Part shown: in pieces, positions 1 to 8,666 of the stretch
How positions within the stretch are numbered: the stretch's first letter is position 1
Layout: each line of letters opens with the position of its first letter
Program-made: the position numbers and the translations under genes
Assembly: GCA_035652435.1 (NCBI GenBank)
Contig: DASRDU010000071.1
Coordinates: 27,528 to 91,527 of the forward strand
Length of the DNA: 64,000 nucleotides
Source of the DNA: DASRDU01 sp035652435
GTDB taxonomy: Bacteria > Acidobacteriota > Blastocatellia > RBC074
Direction: 5' to 3'
Notes under the pieces: model-generated
What the model saw: only the letters and a program-made list of their open reading frames with translations
Database searches by the model: none
Told to the model about the DNA's origin: nothing

Positions 1-360
1 CCGCCCCGAGCGCCCGCCGCCGACCTGAGCGGCCAGTGGGATGTGCGCATTGAATACATTGGCAGCACCTCCGATCACACGCTCCACCTGAGACAGCAGG
101 ATGGTTATATTATGGGATCGCACCAGGGCGATTACGTGTCACGCGAACTCTACGGCACGATTGAAGGCGATGCGGTCAGGCTCTCCAGTTCCTGGACCGA
201 GGAACATGGCGACAACCTCTCCTACGAGTTTGTCGGCACGGTGCAGGGGGACACCCTCTCCGGCACGCTCGATCTGGGCGAGTACCTGACGGCCAAGTGG
301 AGCGCGAAGCGGCACGAATACCGCCGGGCCGCTCCCGGCCCCGGCGCCCAGAAGGAGTGA
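1..360 (+). CDS. C-terminal part of a protein with a beta-rich domain (5' end outside window)
   Basis: The reading frame is open from the first base, so the gene begins upstream; the first in-window start-like codon (GTG at 43) falls inside the domain and is probably internal. The visible 119 residues begin with a Pro/Ala linker, then DLSGQWDVRIEYIG, HTLHLRQQDGYIMGSHQGDY and alternating strands ending in TLDLGEYLTAKWSAKR. The W-D-V / H-T-L-x-L-x-Q-x-G pattern resembles small lipocalin-like beta domains appended to exported or PLP-type enzymes in Acidobacteriota and Planctomycetes; that comparison is from memory. The catalytic part, if any, is not in the window. Confidence 0.5.
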   Translation, partial: PPRAPAADLSGQWDVRIEYIGSTSDHTLHLRQQDGYIMGSHQGDYVSRELYGTIEGDAVRLSSSWTEEHGDNLSYEFVGTVQGDTLSGTLDLGEYLTAKWSAKRHEYRRAAPGPGAQKE

Positions 361-624
361 TGGTGCCGCGTCGCCATCAGACCAGGATCGCGCCGTGAAC
401 AGGCCAGACCGAAGGACTGTCTGACACAAAACCCGCCAGGCTGATCAGGGATTCTGACCTCATTGTCACAATGCCGGCGGAATATACAGCCTAATCGCCA
501 TTTCTCACAGATGGAATTTTGTATTCCAGCCTCACTGGAATGTTTCGGCCGCGCAGGGTAACGACCAGCCGGTTGTTAAGCCGCAGCCCGCGCCTCACCC
601 CAGCAAAAAGCCCACGGAGGCAGT

Positions 625-1425
625 ATGTCAGAACTCCTTCTGCTCATTTCAATGGCCGTCATCTTCTACCTGCTCGTGCGGCTCTCCTCGACACGGACGC
701 GCGACGCGAAGCTGGAGGAGATTCTCAGGCAGCTCCGGGCGCAGAACGAGGCCTTCCGGCAGAGGGATTCGGCTCAGACCGCCGCGATTGCGCAACTGCA
801 GATTCAGAATGAAGCGCTCAGGCAGAGGGCGGAAGCCAGAATTGAGCAGATCTTCCAGTTGCAGACGCAGGTCGAGAATTTGCAGGAGAGCGACGCAAGG
901 AAATCAGCTCTTCTTTCCGAGTGGCAGGAACATCTGAACCGGCGCGTGCAGGAGTCCTTCAACACATGGCGCGAAAATGAATGCGAGGCGATCCGCCGGG
1001 AGCAGAGGGAGATCGCGCGCAGAGAAGCTCTGGCTTCCCTCAACGGGTGGAAGTCGGAGCAGGAACACCTGATCAGAGAGGACGCGAGACAGCGGAGTCA
1101 GGCCGTCATTATCGGAAAGGTCACGGAACACTTCGTCCCGTACCTGCCTGACTTCCCCTTCAACCCCAAAGACGCCCGGTTCATCGGCAGCCCGGTTGAC
1201 TTCATAGTCTTCGACGGGATGAGTGATGAAGAAGTGAGGGAGGTCGTGTTTGTCGAAGTGAAGACCGGGCAGTCTGCGGCCCTGACCACACGACAGAGGC
1301 AGATCAGGAATGCAGTTCAATCAGGCAGGGTGCGGTGGAGAGAGAGCCGAATCAGCCATGACCTGACGCAGGAATCATCATTCCCCGCAACAGTCGAAGC
1401 GGTGGAAGTGCTGGATCTTTCATGA
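625..1425 (+). CDS. Holliday junction resolvase-like endonuclease (PF10107 type) with membrane anchor and coiled coil
   Basis: A 266-aa protein. Residues about 3-18 form a hydrophobic segment (LLLLISMAVIFYLLVRL) that probably anchors it in the membrane. Residues 25-150 are a long Gln/Glu/Arg-rich coiled coil. The C-terminal 90 residues carry a restriction-like core: a GSPVDFIVFDG stretch (Asp), then VVFVEVKTGQSAALTTRQRQI, where E-V-K gives the E-x-K pair. This matches the family described as related to archaeal Holliday junction resolvases. The start follows an acggaggcagt ribosome site. No operon partner is visible. The biochemical role of these membrane-anchored versions is not established. 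Confidence 0.78.
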   Translation: MSELLLLISMAVIFYLLVRLSSTRTRDAKLEEILRQLRAQNEAFRQRDSAQTAAIAQLQIQNEALRQRAEARIEQIFQLQTQVENLQESDARKSALLSEWQEHLNRRVQESFNTWRENECEAIRREQREIARREALASLNGWKSEQEHLIREDARQRSQAVIIGKVTEHFVPYLPDFPFNPKDARFIGSPVDFIVFDGMSDEEVREVVFVEVKTGQSAALTTRQRQIRNAVQSGRVRWRESRISHDLTQESSFPATVEAVEVLDLS

Positions 1426-1581
1426 CCCGGCCCACAATGCCCGTCAGTGGCGACCTCAGAATAAGGAGCCAACGAGCAACCCTGCTCTGAAATTTTTGTC
1501 CGCATCAGGAAGCTGCGTCCTGGAAAGGCTGTTGCGCCCTTTCCCGATTGAGGCAGTTTTTCTCTCCCGTAATGTCTTCCA

Positions 1582-2631
1582 TTACGGCTTAAGCCATTTG
1601 ACGAACCACTCGATGGCGGCCTGACGAGACTCGGGCGTGACTGCGTGGCCGGTCTTCTCCTGAATCCGCAGGACGAATTTATCTTCGGCCCGCGCCTCGC
1701 GGTACGCCTTGCGCGCGCGCTCAGCGCATTCCATCAGACCGAGGATCGGGGTCCGCGCATCCGAGTCCCCATTGATGACCAGCAGCGGGCGCGGCGCGAT
1801 GAGCGGCAGCATCTGCGGCCCGTCGAAGTCGGAATAGATGCCCGGAACCACGCGGTCGTAAAACCTGCGCACCGCGTCCGCATTGACTGTGGCCACGCCC
1901 ATGTCTTTGGCGGCGCCATTGACGGCGGCCTGAATGGTTCCCACGCGCGATTGCCATGAGTCGTTCTCCAGCGCCCAGCGGAAGCTCTGCACGCCGATGC
2001 AGGGAACAGCCACGGCAATTCGCGGATCAACGGCGGCGGCCAGGTAAGTCTCCATCCCGCCCTTGGAGAAGCCGATCATTCCGATGCGCTGCGGGTCCAC
2101 ATCCGCGCGCGACTCCAGGTAATCAACGAGCCGCATCACGTCCCAGACCGTGTCATACAGGAAAGGATGTTCCCTGCCGGTGCGGTAAGCGCGCAGGATC
2201 GCTTCATTGTATTCGGCGCTGCCCCTGCCGGCTTTGGCGCGCTCGCCATGATAACGACCGTCAATCGCGACCCCGATGAAGCCAGGGCCGGCCAGGTCCT
2301 TCAGTAAAGCGAGCTGGCTTTCCTTATTGCCGCCCGTGCCATGCAGCGCGATGACTACCGGGCGCCGCCCCGCGGGTCTGGTCCGCTTCACGAGGATGCC
2401 CGGCACGCGCTGCTCCGCATCGGCCGCGAAGGTGAAATGCCACTCCGCCAGACCGTCCGTCTCGGCGAGCGATTTGACTTCTGGCGCAAGCGGCACGCGC
2501 GGGCGGTCAATCACTTTCAGGAAGGCTGCGCGTGTGGGCGTGTGATCTTTACTGAGAGCCGCGCCCGTCAGGCCGGCGGCGGCTGACAGCAGGGCGATTG
2601 CTGCGAGGCTGATTCCGGATCGTGAACTCAT
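1582..2631 (-). CDS. Exported alpha/beta hydrolase (dienelactone hydrolase/acetyl-xylan esterase-like)
   Basis: A 349-aa protein with a signal peptide (residues about 1-26, ISLAAIALLSAAAG core). The hydrolase fold is seen in an oxyanion loop HGTGG (97-101), DGRYHG (124-129), the nucleophile elbow GFSKGG with Ser189, and near the C-terminus the acid-loop region (NGDSDARTPI) and the His of KTGHAV. It should cleave an ester or acyl bond of a small substrate outside the cytoplasm; the substrate is unknown. An AAGGAGG ribosome site precedes the ATG. It lies downstream of the amidohydrolase gene on the same strand. Confidence 0.85.
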   Translation of the reverse strand: MSSRSGISLAAIALLSAAAGLTGAALSKDHTPTRAAFLKVIDRPRVPLAPEVKSLAETDGLAEWHFTFAADAEQRVPGILVKRTRPAGRRPVVIALHGTGGNKESQLALLKDLAGPGFIGVAIDGRYHGERAKAGRGSAEYNEAILRAYRTGREHPFLYDTVWDVMRLVDYLESRADVDPQRIGMIGFSKGGMETYLAAAVDPRIAVAVPCIGVQSFRWALENDSWQSRVGTIQAAVNGAAKDMGVATVNADAVRRFYDRVVPGIYSDFDGPQMLPLIAPRPLLVINGDSDARTPILGLMECAERARKAYREARAEDKFVLRIQEKTGHAVTPESRQAAIEWFVKWLKP

Positions 2632-2679
2632 CAGATGTTCCTCCTTCAGGCGAAGGGAAGGGAATTGCGTATGGAGCCG

Positions 2680-4005
2680 TCAGTTTTTGCCGGCGGGTGT
2701 TCTGCCGACTGTCCCCTCATGTGGCGGTACGCGGTTGCCGGCGATCCACACTGATTCAACTGTTCTGGTCCTCGTGATGTCGGTGAGCGGGTTCGCGCCG
2801 AGTACGAGCAGGTCGGCCCGCTTCCCCGGCTCGAGCGTGCCAATCCGATCCGCGAGCCCCATGCAGCGGGCGGCATCGCGCGTGGCGGATAACAGAATCT
2901 GCATCGGCGTCAGGCCGGCTTTGGCCATCAGTTCCAGTTCCATGTGTTCGAAATACCCCTGGAAACGCGCGGGCGGCCCGCTGTCGGTGCCGAAGGCGAT
3001 GCGGACGCCGGCATCAGACAGCGCTTTGAGATTCCGGCTGGCGACCTCAAGCGCGTGCTTGTAGCCCTGGGCGGTCGGACTGTTCTTCATGGCCTGCTGG
3101 CGCGCGGGGTCTTTCAGCTGTTCGATGACTTGCGGGTCGGCCTCACGCAGAAAGAACGGGTCGCTGAAGAATTCGGGAGTCTTTTCATACGCGAAGGCCG
3201 AGACCTCACGCACGAGCGTCGGGCACACGCACACGTCGCGCTGTTTGAGTAACGAAATCAATTCGGCATCCACTACCTTATCCCGCACGCTGTGGGCCAG
3301 GAAATCAACGCCGGAACGCAGCAGCGATCTGGCGTCCTCAAGGTAAAACATATGGGCCGCCACTCGCAGGCCGCTGCGGTGGGCCTGCTCGATGACCGCC
3401 TGGTAAATGGGGGCAGGCATTTTCGGCGTGGTGCCCAGATTGTCATCCACCCGAATCTTGACGATGTCGGCTTTCATCGCCGCGACCTTCTCCACGAGCT
3501 GGCGGGCTTCTTCCGGCGTCGCGGGTGTCAGGACGGGGCCGGCCACATACAGGCGCGCCCGGTCGAGCGCGGGTGAATCCTGCGCGTCGCGAAGTTCAAT
3601 CGCCTGCGGCCCGTCGCCGCCGAGACTGAAGACAGTCGTGACCCCGTAACGCGCGTACAACCGGAGATGCTCTGTCACGTTCTCCCGCGTGTAATATTCA
3701 GGCCGGGAGAGCAGCCCCCTGGTCGCACCCACGTGGCCGTGGGCATTGATGAGACCCGGGATGATCGTTTTGCCCGAGACGTCAATCCGCTCGGCACCGG
3801 CGGGAATAGCGACTTTGCCGGACGGGCCGACCGCCTCGATTCGCCCGCCGCGCACCACCACGACGGCATTCTCAATCGGAGCCTTACCCGTGCCGTCAAT
3901 CACACGGGCGCCGATGAAGGCTTTGGCCGCCGGCCGCTCAGTCCGGGCCGACATGAGGATGCAACATACCAGCAGCAGACAGGTCAGACAGCTGAGACGT
4001 TTCAT
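2680..4005 (-). CDS. Exported metal-dependent amidohydrolase
   Basis: A 441-aa protein with a signal peptide (LTCLLLVCCILMSA). It shows the full amidohydrolase layout: an N-terminal beta-sandwich strand (GARVIDGTGKAPIENAVVVV), the first metal motif NAHGHVG, a Lys in DIVKIRVDD, His in VAAHMF, His in FLAHSVRD and the catalytic Asp in AFGTDSGPP, followed by the closing strand with LEPGKRADLLVLGANPL. It is closest to imidazolonepropionase-like or prolidase-like members that hydrolyse C-N bonds of cyclic or peptidic substrates. It is preceded by an AAGGAG site and follows the RidA-like gene on the minus strand. Confidence 0.88.
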   Translation of the reverse strand: MKRLSCLTCLLLVCCILMSARTERPAAKAFIGARVIDGTGKAPIENAVVVVRGGRIEAVGPSGKVAIPAGAERIDVSGKTIIPGLINAHGHVGATRGLLSRPEYYTRENVTEHLRLYARYGVTTVFSLGGDGPQAIELRDAQDSPALDRARLYVAGPVLTPATPEEARQLVEKVAAMKADIVKIRVDDNLGTTPKMPAPIYQAVIEQAHRSGLRVAAHMFYLEDARSLLRSGVDFLAHSVRDKVVDAELISLLKQRDVCVCPTLVREVSAFAYEKTPEFFSDPFFLREADPQVIEQLKDPARQQAMKNSPTAQGYKHALEVASRNLKALSDAGVRIAFGTDSGPPARFQGYFEHMELELMAKAGLTPMQILLSATRDAARCMGLADRIGTLEPGKRADLLVLGANPLTDITRTRTVESVWIAGNRVPPHEGTVGRTPAGKN

Positions 4006-4131
4006 GCTGATCTCCTTGAACGAGGGATGTTGGCATTGGGCGGAAATGGAGAATTCCTTATACCAGAACCGGCGTGGATGCGCGAAGGCCGGATTAGTTT
4101 CAAGCTCAATGCAGGTTCACAGACCCCAGGC

Positions 4132-4596
4132 TTATTTGACTGTGGCGATGCACTCAATCTCGACGCGGGCGCCGAGGACAAGGCCGCTCGTGCCAAAGGC
4201 GCTGCGCGCGGGCAGGCGTTCTTTCCTGAAAAATGTGGTATAGGCGGAATTCATCTCGGCCCACTCCTTGATGTCGGCCAGCATGACCGTACATTTCACG
4301 ACCTGGTCGAGCGACGAGCCATTCTTCTCAAGCATGCCCCGGATGTTTTCCAGCGTCTGCCTGGTTTCTGCCGCAATCCCTCCTGGCACAAGTTTGCCGG
4401 AGCTGTCCGTGCCGAGCTTGCCCGAGAGATAAAGCAGGTCCCCGACCCGGACGACATCCGAGAGATTGCGACTGGTGCTGCTCATCGCGCTCGAATATTC
4501 AACCGAAGGTGCCGATTTCTGCTGCCGGGGTTCGGCGCTGAGAGTCAAAGCGAAGGTGACAACTGTCAGGGTCATCAGTGACCGGGCGTGTTTCAT
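4132..4596 (-). CDS. RidA (YjgF/YER057c/UK114) family protein with a signal peptide
   Basis: A 154-aa protein. Residues 1-22 look like a secretion signal (LMTLTVVTFALTLSAEP); residues about 35-154 form a RidA domain with VGDLLYLSGKLGTD, GIAAETRQTLENIRGMLE, the conserved Arg of PARSAFG and Glu of VEIECIA, the pair that binds the carboxylate of the imine intermediate. Cytosolic RidA hydrolyses reactive enamines/imines; an exported copy must act on something else or on products of a periplasmic oxidoreductase. It starts 13 bp after the GMC oxidoreductase gene and is probably co-transcribed with it. An AAAGGAG site fixes the start. Confidence 0.88.
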   Translation of the reverse strand: MKHARSLMTLTVVTFALTLSAEPRQQKSAPSVEYSSAMSSTSRNLSDVVRVGDLLYLSGKLGTDSSGKLVPGGIAAETRQTLENIRGMLEKNGSSLDQVVKCTVMLADIKEWAEMNSAYTTFFRKERLPARSAFGTSGLVLGARVEIECIATVK

Positions 4597-4609
4597 CGTA
4601 ATCTCCTTT

Positions 4610-6271
4610 TCAGAGGGCCGACTTGATCTCTCCGTTTTTGGCCATTCGCGTGATGTGATCCGCCGCGCGGTAGGCCAGCGCCTGAATCGTGCAGGTCGGC
4701 TGGCCGCGCCCCGAAGTGACGAAGCTGCTACCGTCGCAGATGAACAGGTTCGGCACCTCGTGCGCGCGATGATACTTGTTGACGACCGACTCCTTCGGAT
4801 CGTTCCCCATGCGGCAGGTACCCATCAGGTGAAAACCGAATGCCGTATCGCGCACCGGGCGGCTCCAGATTTTGCGCGCGCCGGCGGCTTCGAGCAGCTC
4901 TTTGCAGCGGTCCTGCATGAACTTCATGATCTTCATGTCTTCGGGGTGAAACTGGTAAGTGACGCGCAGGGCGGGCAGCCCCCAGTCGTCTTTCACATCC
5001 GGGTCGAGCGAGACGCTGTTGGATTCGACCGGCAGCGAGGTGGTGTGACCGAGTGCGGTCAGGCTGCGGGTGTAATGTTCCCGGAGCAGCCGCTTGTACT
5101 CTGCGCCCCACTGCGGCGCGTCAGGCGGCAGGCGGGTGAGGGCAAATTCGATGGGGTATGCGATGAACCGCGTGTCAATCGCCCCGCCGCCGTAAAACCC
5201 GCGCTTCGGGTCGCTCTCGTAAAAATCCTGGATGATCCGGCTCACCCCCACGCTCTTGAATTCGTTGAGCGGGTGTTCAAACAGGGATCCGACCGCAGGG
5301 TGCCCGTTATACATCAGATACCTGCCCACCTTGCCGCTCGAATTGGCGAGCCCTCTGGGAAAGAGCTTCGATTTCGAGAGCAACAGCAGCCGTGCGGTCT
5401 CGGCCCCGTTCGCGCAGAGTACGACCGCGCGGGCCTTCTGGAACTGCTCCCGCTTGTTTTCGCCAAAGTAAGTCACCCCGGTGACTCGCCCCGACTGATC
5501 AATCTCGATTTTGCGGACGTAGCTGTTCGGGCGGATTTCGCACCGGCCCGTCTCTTCCGCCTCGCGAATGACCGTCGCCAGCGTGGATGATTTGGCCCTC
5601 ACTTCGCAGCCGAAGTATTCGCAGAAGCCGCAGTGGACACAGCCCGAGCGACCGCGGTAGGGTTGGGAGATGATCGCCATCGGGGCAGGGAAGGCATGCC
5701 ACCCGAGCTTGCGCGCCCCCCGCTCGGCCAGCACGCCCGAAGACTTGATCGGCAGCGGCGGCACCGGGTAGGGCCTGGAGCGCGGCGGATCAAAGGGGCC
5801 GGGTCGGCCCGAGATGCCCAACTCCCACTCGGCTTTGGTGTAATACGGCTCAAGCTCGGCGTAGGTGATCGGCCAGTCGGCAAAGCCGGTCCCCGCGATG
5901 GAGCCCCAGCGGCTGCGCTCGACGAAATCTATTTCGTGAAAGCGCCAGTAGTTGGCCGTAAAGTGGACCGTGCCGCCGCCCACCTGCCGGCCGTAGATGA
6001 TGGAAGGCAGTACCGTGGCCTTTTCCTTTTCGGTCCTGCGGAAGGTGTTCGGCTGGCGCACGTAGTCGTTCGAGATGGCGCGCAGCCGCATGTATTTCAA
6101 CTCGTCATGCTCGAAGTCCTTCTCTCGCAGATACGGCCCCTGTTCCAGCACGACGACGCGAAATCCGGCCACAGACAGCTCTTTGGCAATGATGCCGCCC
6201 GCGGCGCCCGCCCCGACGATCAGAAAATCAATCTCAGTCTGCGCGTCAAACTTAACCCCCGCATCTGTCAT
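4610..6271 (-). CDS. GMC-family FAD oxidoreductase (gluconate/choline dehydrogenase-like large subunit)
   Basis: A 553-aa protein. The FAD-binding GxGxxG (GAGAAGG) is at residues 20-26 and E-Q-G follows the second strand. A cysteine cluster CVHCGFCEYFGC lies in the middle, as in gluconate-dehydrogenase-like GMC enzymes. The C-terminal region has GTCRMG and CDGSSFVTSGRGQPT, typical of the GMC C-terminal domain. I chose the ATG at 6271 because it has AAGGAG seven bases upstream; a longer open frame begins inside the intergenic palindrome and is unlikely. The upstream neighbour is its small subunit; no membrane cytochrome subunit lies next to them. Confidence 0.9.
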   Translation of the reverse strand: MTDAGVKFDAQTEIDFLIVGAGAAGGIIAKELSVAGFRVVVLEQGPYLREKDFEHDELKYMRLRAISNDYVRQPNTFRRTEKEKATVLPSIIYGRQVGGGTVHFTANYWRFHEIDFVERSRWGSIAGTGFADWPITYAELEPYYTKAEWELGISGRPGPFDPPRSRPYPVPPLPIKSSGVLAERGARKLGWHAFPAPMAIISQPYRGRSGCVHCGFCEYFGCEVRAKSSTLATVIREAEETGRCEIRPNSYVRKIEIDQSGRVTGVTYFGENKREQFQKARAVVLCANGAETARLLLLSKSKLFPRGLANSSGKVGRYLMYNGHPAVGSLFEHPLNEFKSVGVSRIIQDFYESDPKRGFYGGGAIDTRFIAYPIEFALTRLPPDAPQWGAEYKRLLREHYTRSLTALGHTTSLPVESNSVSLDPDVKDDWGLPALRVTYQFHPEDMKIMKFMQDRCKELLEAAGARKIWSRPVRDTAFGFHLMGTCRMGNDPKESVVNKYHRAHEVPNLFICDGSSFVTSGRGQPTCTIQALAYRAADHITRMAKNGEIKSAL

Positions 6272-6291
6272 CACCGGGCTCCTTGAAATAC

Positions 6292-6379
6292 GGATCAGTA
6301 CCGCGAGCGGTAGCGAGCGTGACTCCGATAGCAGGCCGCTTGTGGAAGCCACGCTCGCTACCGCTCGCGGTACTGATCC
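6292..6379. repeat. Intergenic palindrome, family 1, copy 1
   Basis: A 30-bp perfect inverted repeat: the left arm at 6292-6321 (starting GGATCAGTACCGCGAGCGG) is the exact reverse complement of 6350-6379, with a 28-bp spacer. It lies between two minus-strand genes and can form a long hairpin in DNA or RNA. The right arm overlaps the 3' end of the gluconate dehydrogenase small-subunit gene and provides its stop codon. A near-identical copy is at 17088-17172. Confidence 0.9.
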
Positions 6380-6954
6380 TGATAGTCACGATCATAGAAG
6401 CCGAAAGGCGGCTTGAAGTAGAAGCGGTCTTCAAAGCCGATCAGCTTCCATCCGATCTGGTCGTAATTGCCGCCGTATTCGGGGTTGGCGAACATCCCGA
6501 TGACGGTCAGCGTCCGCACCAGCTCGAAGAAGGGACTCTTTTCGATTGTCTTGAGCAACCGGATCTGCCGCGCGGAGTCAAGTTCGGAGAATTTCTGCGC
6601 CGGTTTGAACCGCTTCCTGACCTGTACCGGAAGCTGCCTGAGACCTTTGACCAGCGCTTCACGCTCACCTGACGCGAAGGTCGCGAGCGCCCGGTCAATG
6701 AAATAGATGACGCGAGCTTCACGCGCGCCGGGCGTGTCGTCGGTGGGGATGATTTGCGCCGCGATGGCTTCAACTTCGACAGCCTGATCGGGAGTGAGAA
6801 ACTCGAACTTCGCGGGTGCCGCCGACTGCGCCGCGCGATGGGCATGCTCCTGAGCGGCGATGATCTCAGGCATACTGGACAGGAACCAGGCCGAAGCCAG
6901 GCCCGCGCATGATCTGCTGATAAAAAGTCGTCGTGAGAGTTCCTGGTCATCCAT
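6358..6954 (-). CDS. Gluconate 2-dehydrogenase subunit 3 family protein
   Basis: A 198-aa small subunit of a GMC-type membrane dehydrogenase. It begins with a Tat-like signal (SRRLFISRSCAGLASAWFL) ending near EIIAAQ, followed by the family core: LTPDQAVEVEAIAAQIIPTDDTPGAREA and VIYFIDRAL, then a C-terminal GYYGG-like region with FKPPFGFYDRD. The small subunit is thought to carry the cofactor-loaded large subunit through the Tat pathway. It is immediately upstream of that large subunit. Its last residues, QYRER, and the stop codon come from a palindromic repeat. Confidence 0.85.
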   Translation of the reverse strand: MDDQELSRRLFISRSCAGLASAWFLSSMPEIIAAQEHAHRAAQSAAPAKFEFLTPDQAVEVEAIAAQIIPTDDTPGAREARVIYFIDRALATFASGEREALVKGLRQLPVQVRKRFKPAQKFSELDSARQIRLLKTIEKSPFFELVRTLTVIGMFANPEYGGNYDQIGWKLIGFEDRFYFKPPFGFYDRDYQDQYRER

Positions 6955-7059
6955 CAGACTCTCCTCTGGGATTTGTTTGAATCACATCAGGCGATGATAG
7001 CTCCATGCTTCTGTCGATGATGGCTCTTCTGGCAGACCACCTAAACATGGCCGCTGAGG

Positions 7060-7776
7060 TTATGACAGAACAAAATTGATGTCTGTATCTTTATTATTCA
7101 GTACATACAGAACCTTTGTCATGAGATATTTGCTCGTTATCTGATTGAATGCTGCGCTTTCCATGAAGGTATCTCTCTCATCGAGTCGCCCGAGAAATGA
7201 CAAAGACACAAAATTGGCGAACAACAAAAGCTCCCTAGCGCCTGCCAAAACGGTGTCCAGATCCAATCCTGAATATGCTCTTGTAATTTCGTCGAGTGAA
7301 ATTTGTTGCTGATGAGGTTTCTCTTCTTTCAATAAGCACCACACATCCATTATGAAATCACTACGAATAAATGAGCTGTCGGGGATCAAGCGCATCCCTG
7401 TCTGCAAAGCAGCACGGCTGACCCAAGGGCCATTTTTATCACGAAGGATAGCTGACGTATCAAGTATCATTTTTTCAGTTGATTTGAACTTGAATACATT
7501 TGTGAGATCGTGAATAACGACTTCTAGATGGTGCTGGATTGTATCTGTTCCCAATGGTAAATAGGGAGAGACATCAAAATAGCTAGCCAAGATACCCCGC
7601 AAAAGACCAAACTCATTAAGAGGCACGGGCCTTTTCCCCTGAAGTTCTTTTAGGGATTCTCCGTCAATAAAATATGGTAAATACACTTGTTCTTTGCTCC
7701 CAAGACGTTTTGCTATTGGAGAATCCACACTGAACGGTTGCCACACAATATTGTATGGTTCGTATTCTTTGTCCAT
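7060..7776 (-). CDS. Unrecognised protein, AT-rich, probably horizontally acquired
   Basis: A 238-aa protein I cannot assign. It has no signal peptide or membrane segment. Visible stretches are YLPYFIDGESLKELQGKRPV, a short MILDTSAILRD segment recalling a PIN-domain strand but without the other PIN acids in clear places, and a C-terminal alpha-helical half. Base composition is strikingly AT-rich with AT-ending codons, unlike both neighbours, which suggests recent transfer. The ATG at 7776 has GGAG seven bases upstream; a TTG 27 bases earlier is less likely. It interrupts a run of envelope genes. Confidence 0.6.
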   Translation of the reverse strand: MDKEYEPYNIVWQPFSVDSPIAKRLGSKEQVYLPYFIDGESLKELQGKRPVPLNEFGLLRGILASYFDVSPYLPLGTDTIQHHLEVVIHDLTNVFKFKSTEKMILDTSAILRDKNGPWVSRAALQTGMRLIPDSSFIRSDFIMDVWCLLKEEKPHQQQISLDEITRAYSGLDLDTVLAGARELLLFANFVSLSFLGRLDERDTFMESAAFNQITSKYLMTKVLYVLNNKDTDINFVLS

Positions 7777-7821
7777 GACAGGCTCCGATATCGCAACGCT
7801 CAACGATAAAGTCAGGCCGCA

Positions 7822-8424
7822 TCATTTCGGGGTCAGTTTCTGCCGCTCCGCCTTGAACTCAATCACGATGCCCCGCAGCGGCGCGTCCCCGACATTCTTC
7901 ACCGTGTGGATGACGGGCGGGTTGAAAGTGGCGCGGTCGGGCACTACCTCGACGAAAATCTCCGGCGCCCCTTCGGGCCACTGCTGGAGGCGCGTCCGGT
8001 TGAGCTGCATCACCACGCGCTGGCTGTGGCTGTGCCGCGCGCGCGTGTCGCCCCGGGCGAGTCTCTCTTCAAAGATAAAAAAACGCTCGCTGTCATAACG
8101 GATGGCGTTCTTTTCGGGGATGAGTTCGCGGGGCGACTCGACGGGCGGGTGGTTCGCCTTGATAGCCACCTCGAAGTAGGCGCCCCCCGCCGGCGGCTCG
8201 TAAGACTCGCCGGGCTTGAAGACCGTGATGTCACCCCGGGTCATCTTCCGGCGCGTGTTGCCGGACCGCAACTCGATCTCGCCGAGCGCCACGATCACGC
8301 GATCCCCGCAGCCCGGCGCGGCGGACGAAGCGCACGGCGCTGCGTCACGCGTCACACGCACGTAGTCATTTTCGAGCGCGACCGTGGGCGCCTGAAGAAG
8401 CCAGATGGCAAGCAGAAACGTCAT
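7822..8424 (-). CDS. Exported cupin-like protein
   Basis: A 200-aa protein with a short signal peptide (FLLAIWLLQAPTVA). Two cupin-like beta modules can be seen: residues 15-90 with VIVALGEIELRSG and MTRGDITVFKPGESYEP, and residues 110-195 with RFFIFEERLARGDTRARHSH, VVMQLN and IHTVKNVGDAPLRGIVIEF. The R-H-S-H and a later His could bind metal in the second barrel. Family members of this type bind or modify small molecules; no reaction can be named. A GAGGT site precedes the ATG at 8424. Confidence 0.6.
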   Translation of the reverse strand: MTFLLAIWLLQAPTVALENDYVRVTRDAAPCASSAAPGCGDRVIVALGEIELRSGNTRRKMTRGDITVFKPGESYEPPAGGAYFEVAIKANHPPVESPRELIPEKNAIRYDSERFFIFEERLARGDTRARHSHSQRVVMQLNRTRLQQWPEGAPEIFVEVVPDRATFNPPVIHTVKNVGDAPLRGIVIEFKAERQKLTPK

Positions 8425-8487
8425 GGCGTACCTCGGATCATTGGTGATAATAATCAGGCAGGATCAAGAGACCCTGAGTGAATCCCC

Positions 8488-8583
8488 TTTCACTACAGAG
8501 GCGCCGAGCAAGCAGAGGGAGCGCAGAGAGAGAGGAGAAAACCTCTGCTTTTCCTCTGCTTGCTCGGCGCCTCTGCGGTGAAA
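8488..8583. repeat. Intergenic palindrome, family 2, copy 1
   Basis: Left arm 8488-8518 and right arm 8551-8583 are inverted repeats of about 31 bp with a short mismatch (CTACAG against CCGCAG). The ends read TTTCACYRCAGAGGCGCCGA and the inside is purine-rich on the left. It lies between two minus-strand genes. Related copies are at 9940-10087 and 60579-60660. Confidence 0.85.
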
Positions 8584-8666
8584 GAAACTCTCATAAGTCG
8601 TCCTTTGGTTTTGCACCAAGTCGGCCCGGGCCGTACTGCCAATCGCTCGCAGGCCGCCCATAGAGA

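Noticed and set aside
6272..6352. Longer N-terminus for the GMC oxidoreductase
   Set aside because: It would be read from the palindrome; AAGGAG sits before the ATG at 6271.
7375..7480. PIN-domain call for the AT-rich orphan
   Set aside because: Only MILDTSAI fits; the other acidic residues are not where a PIN nuclease needs them.
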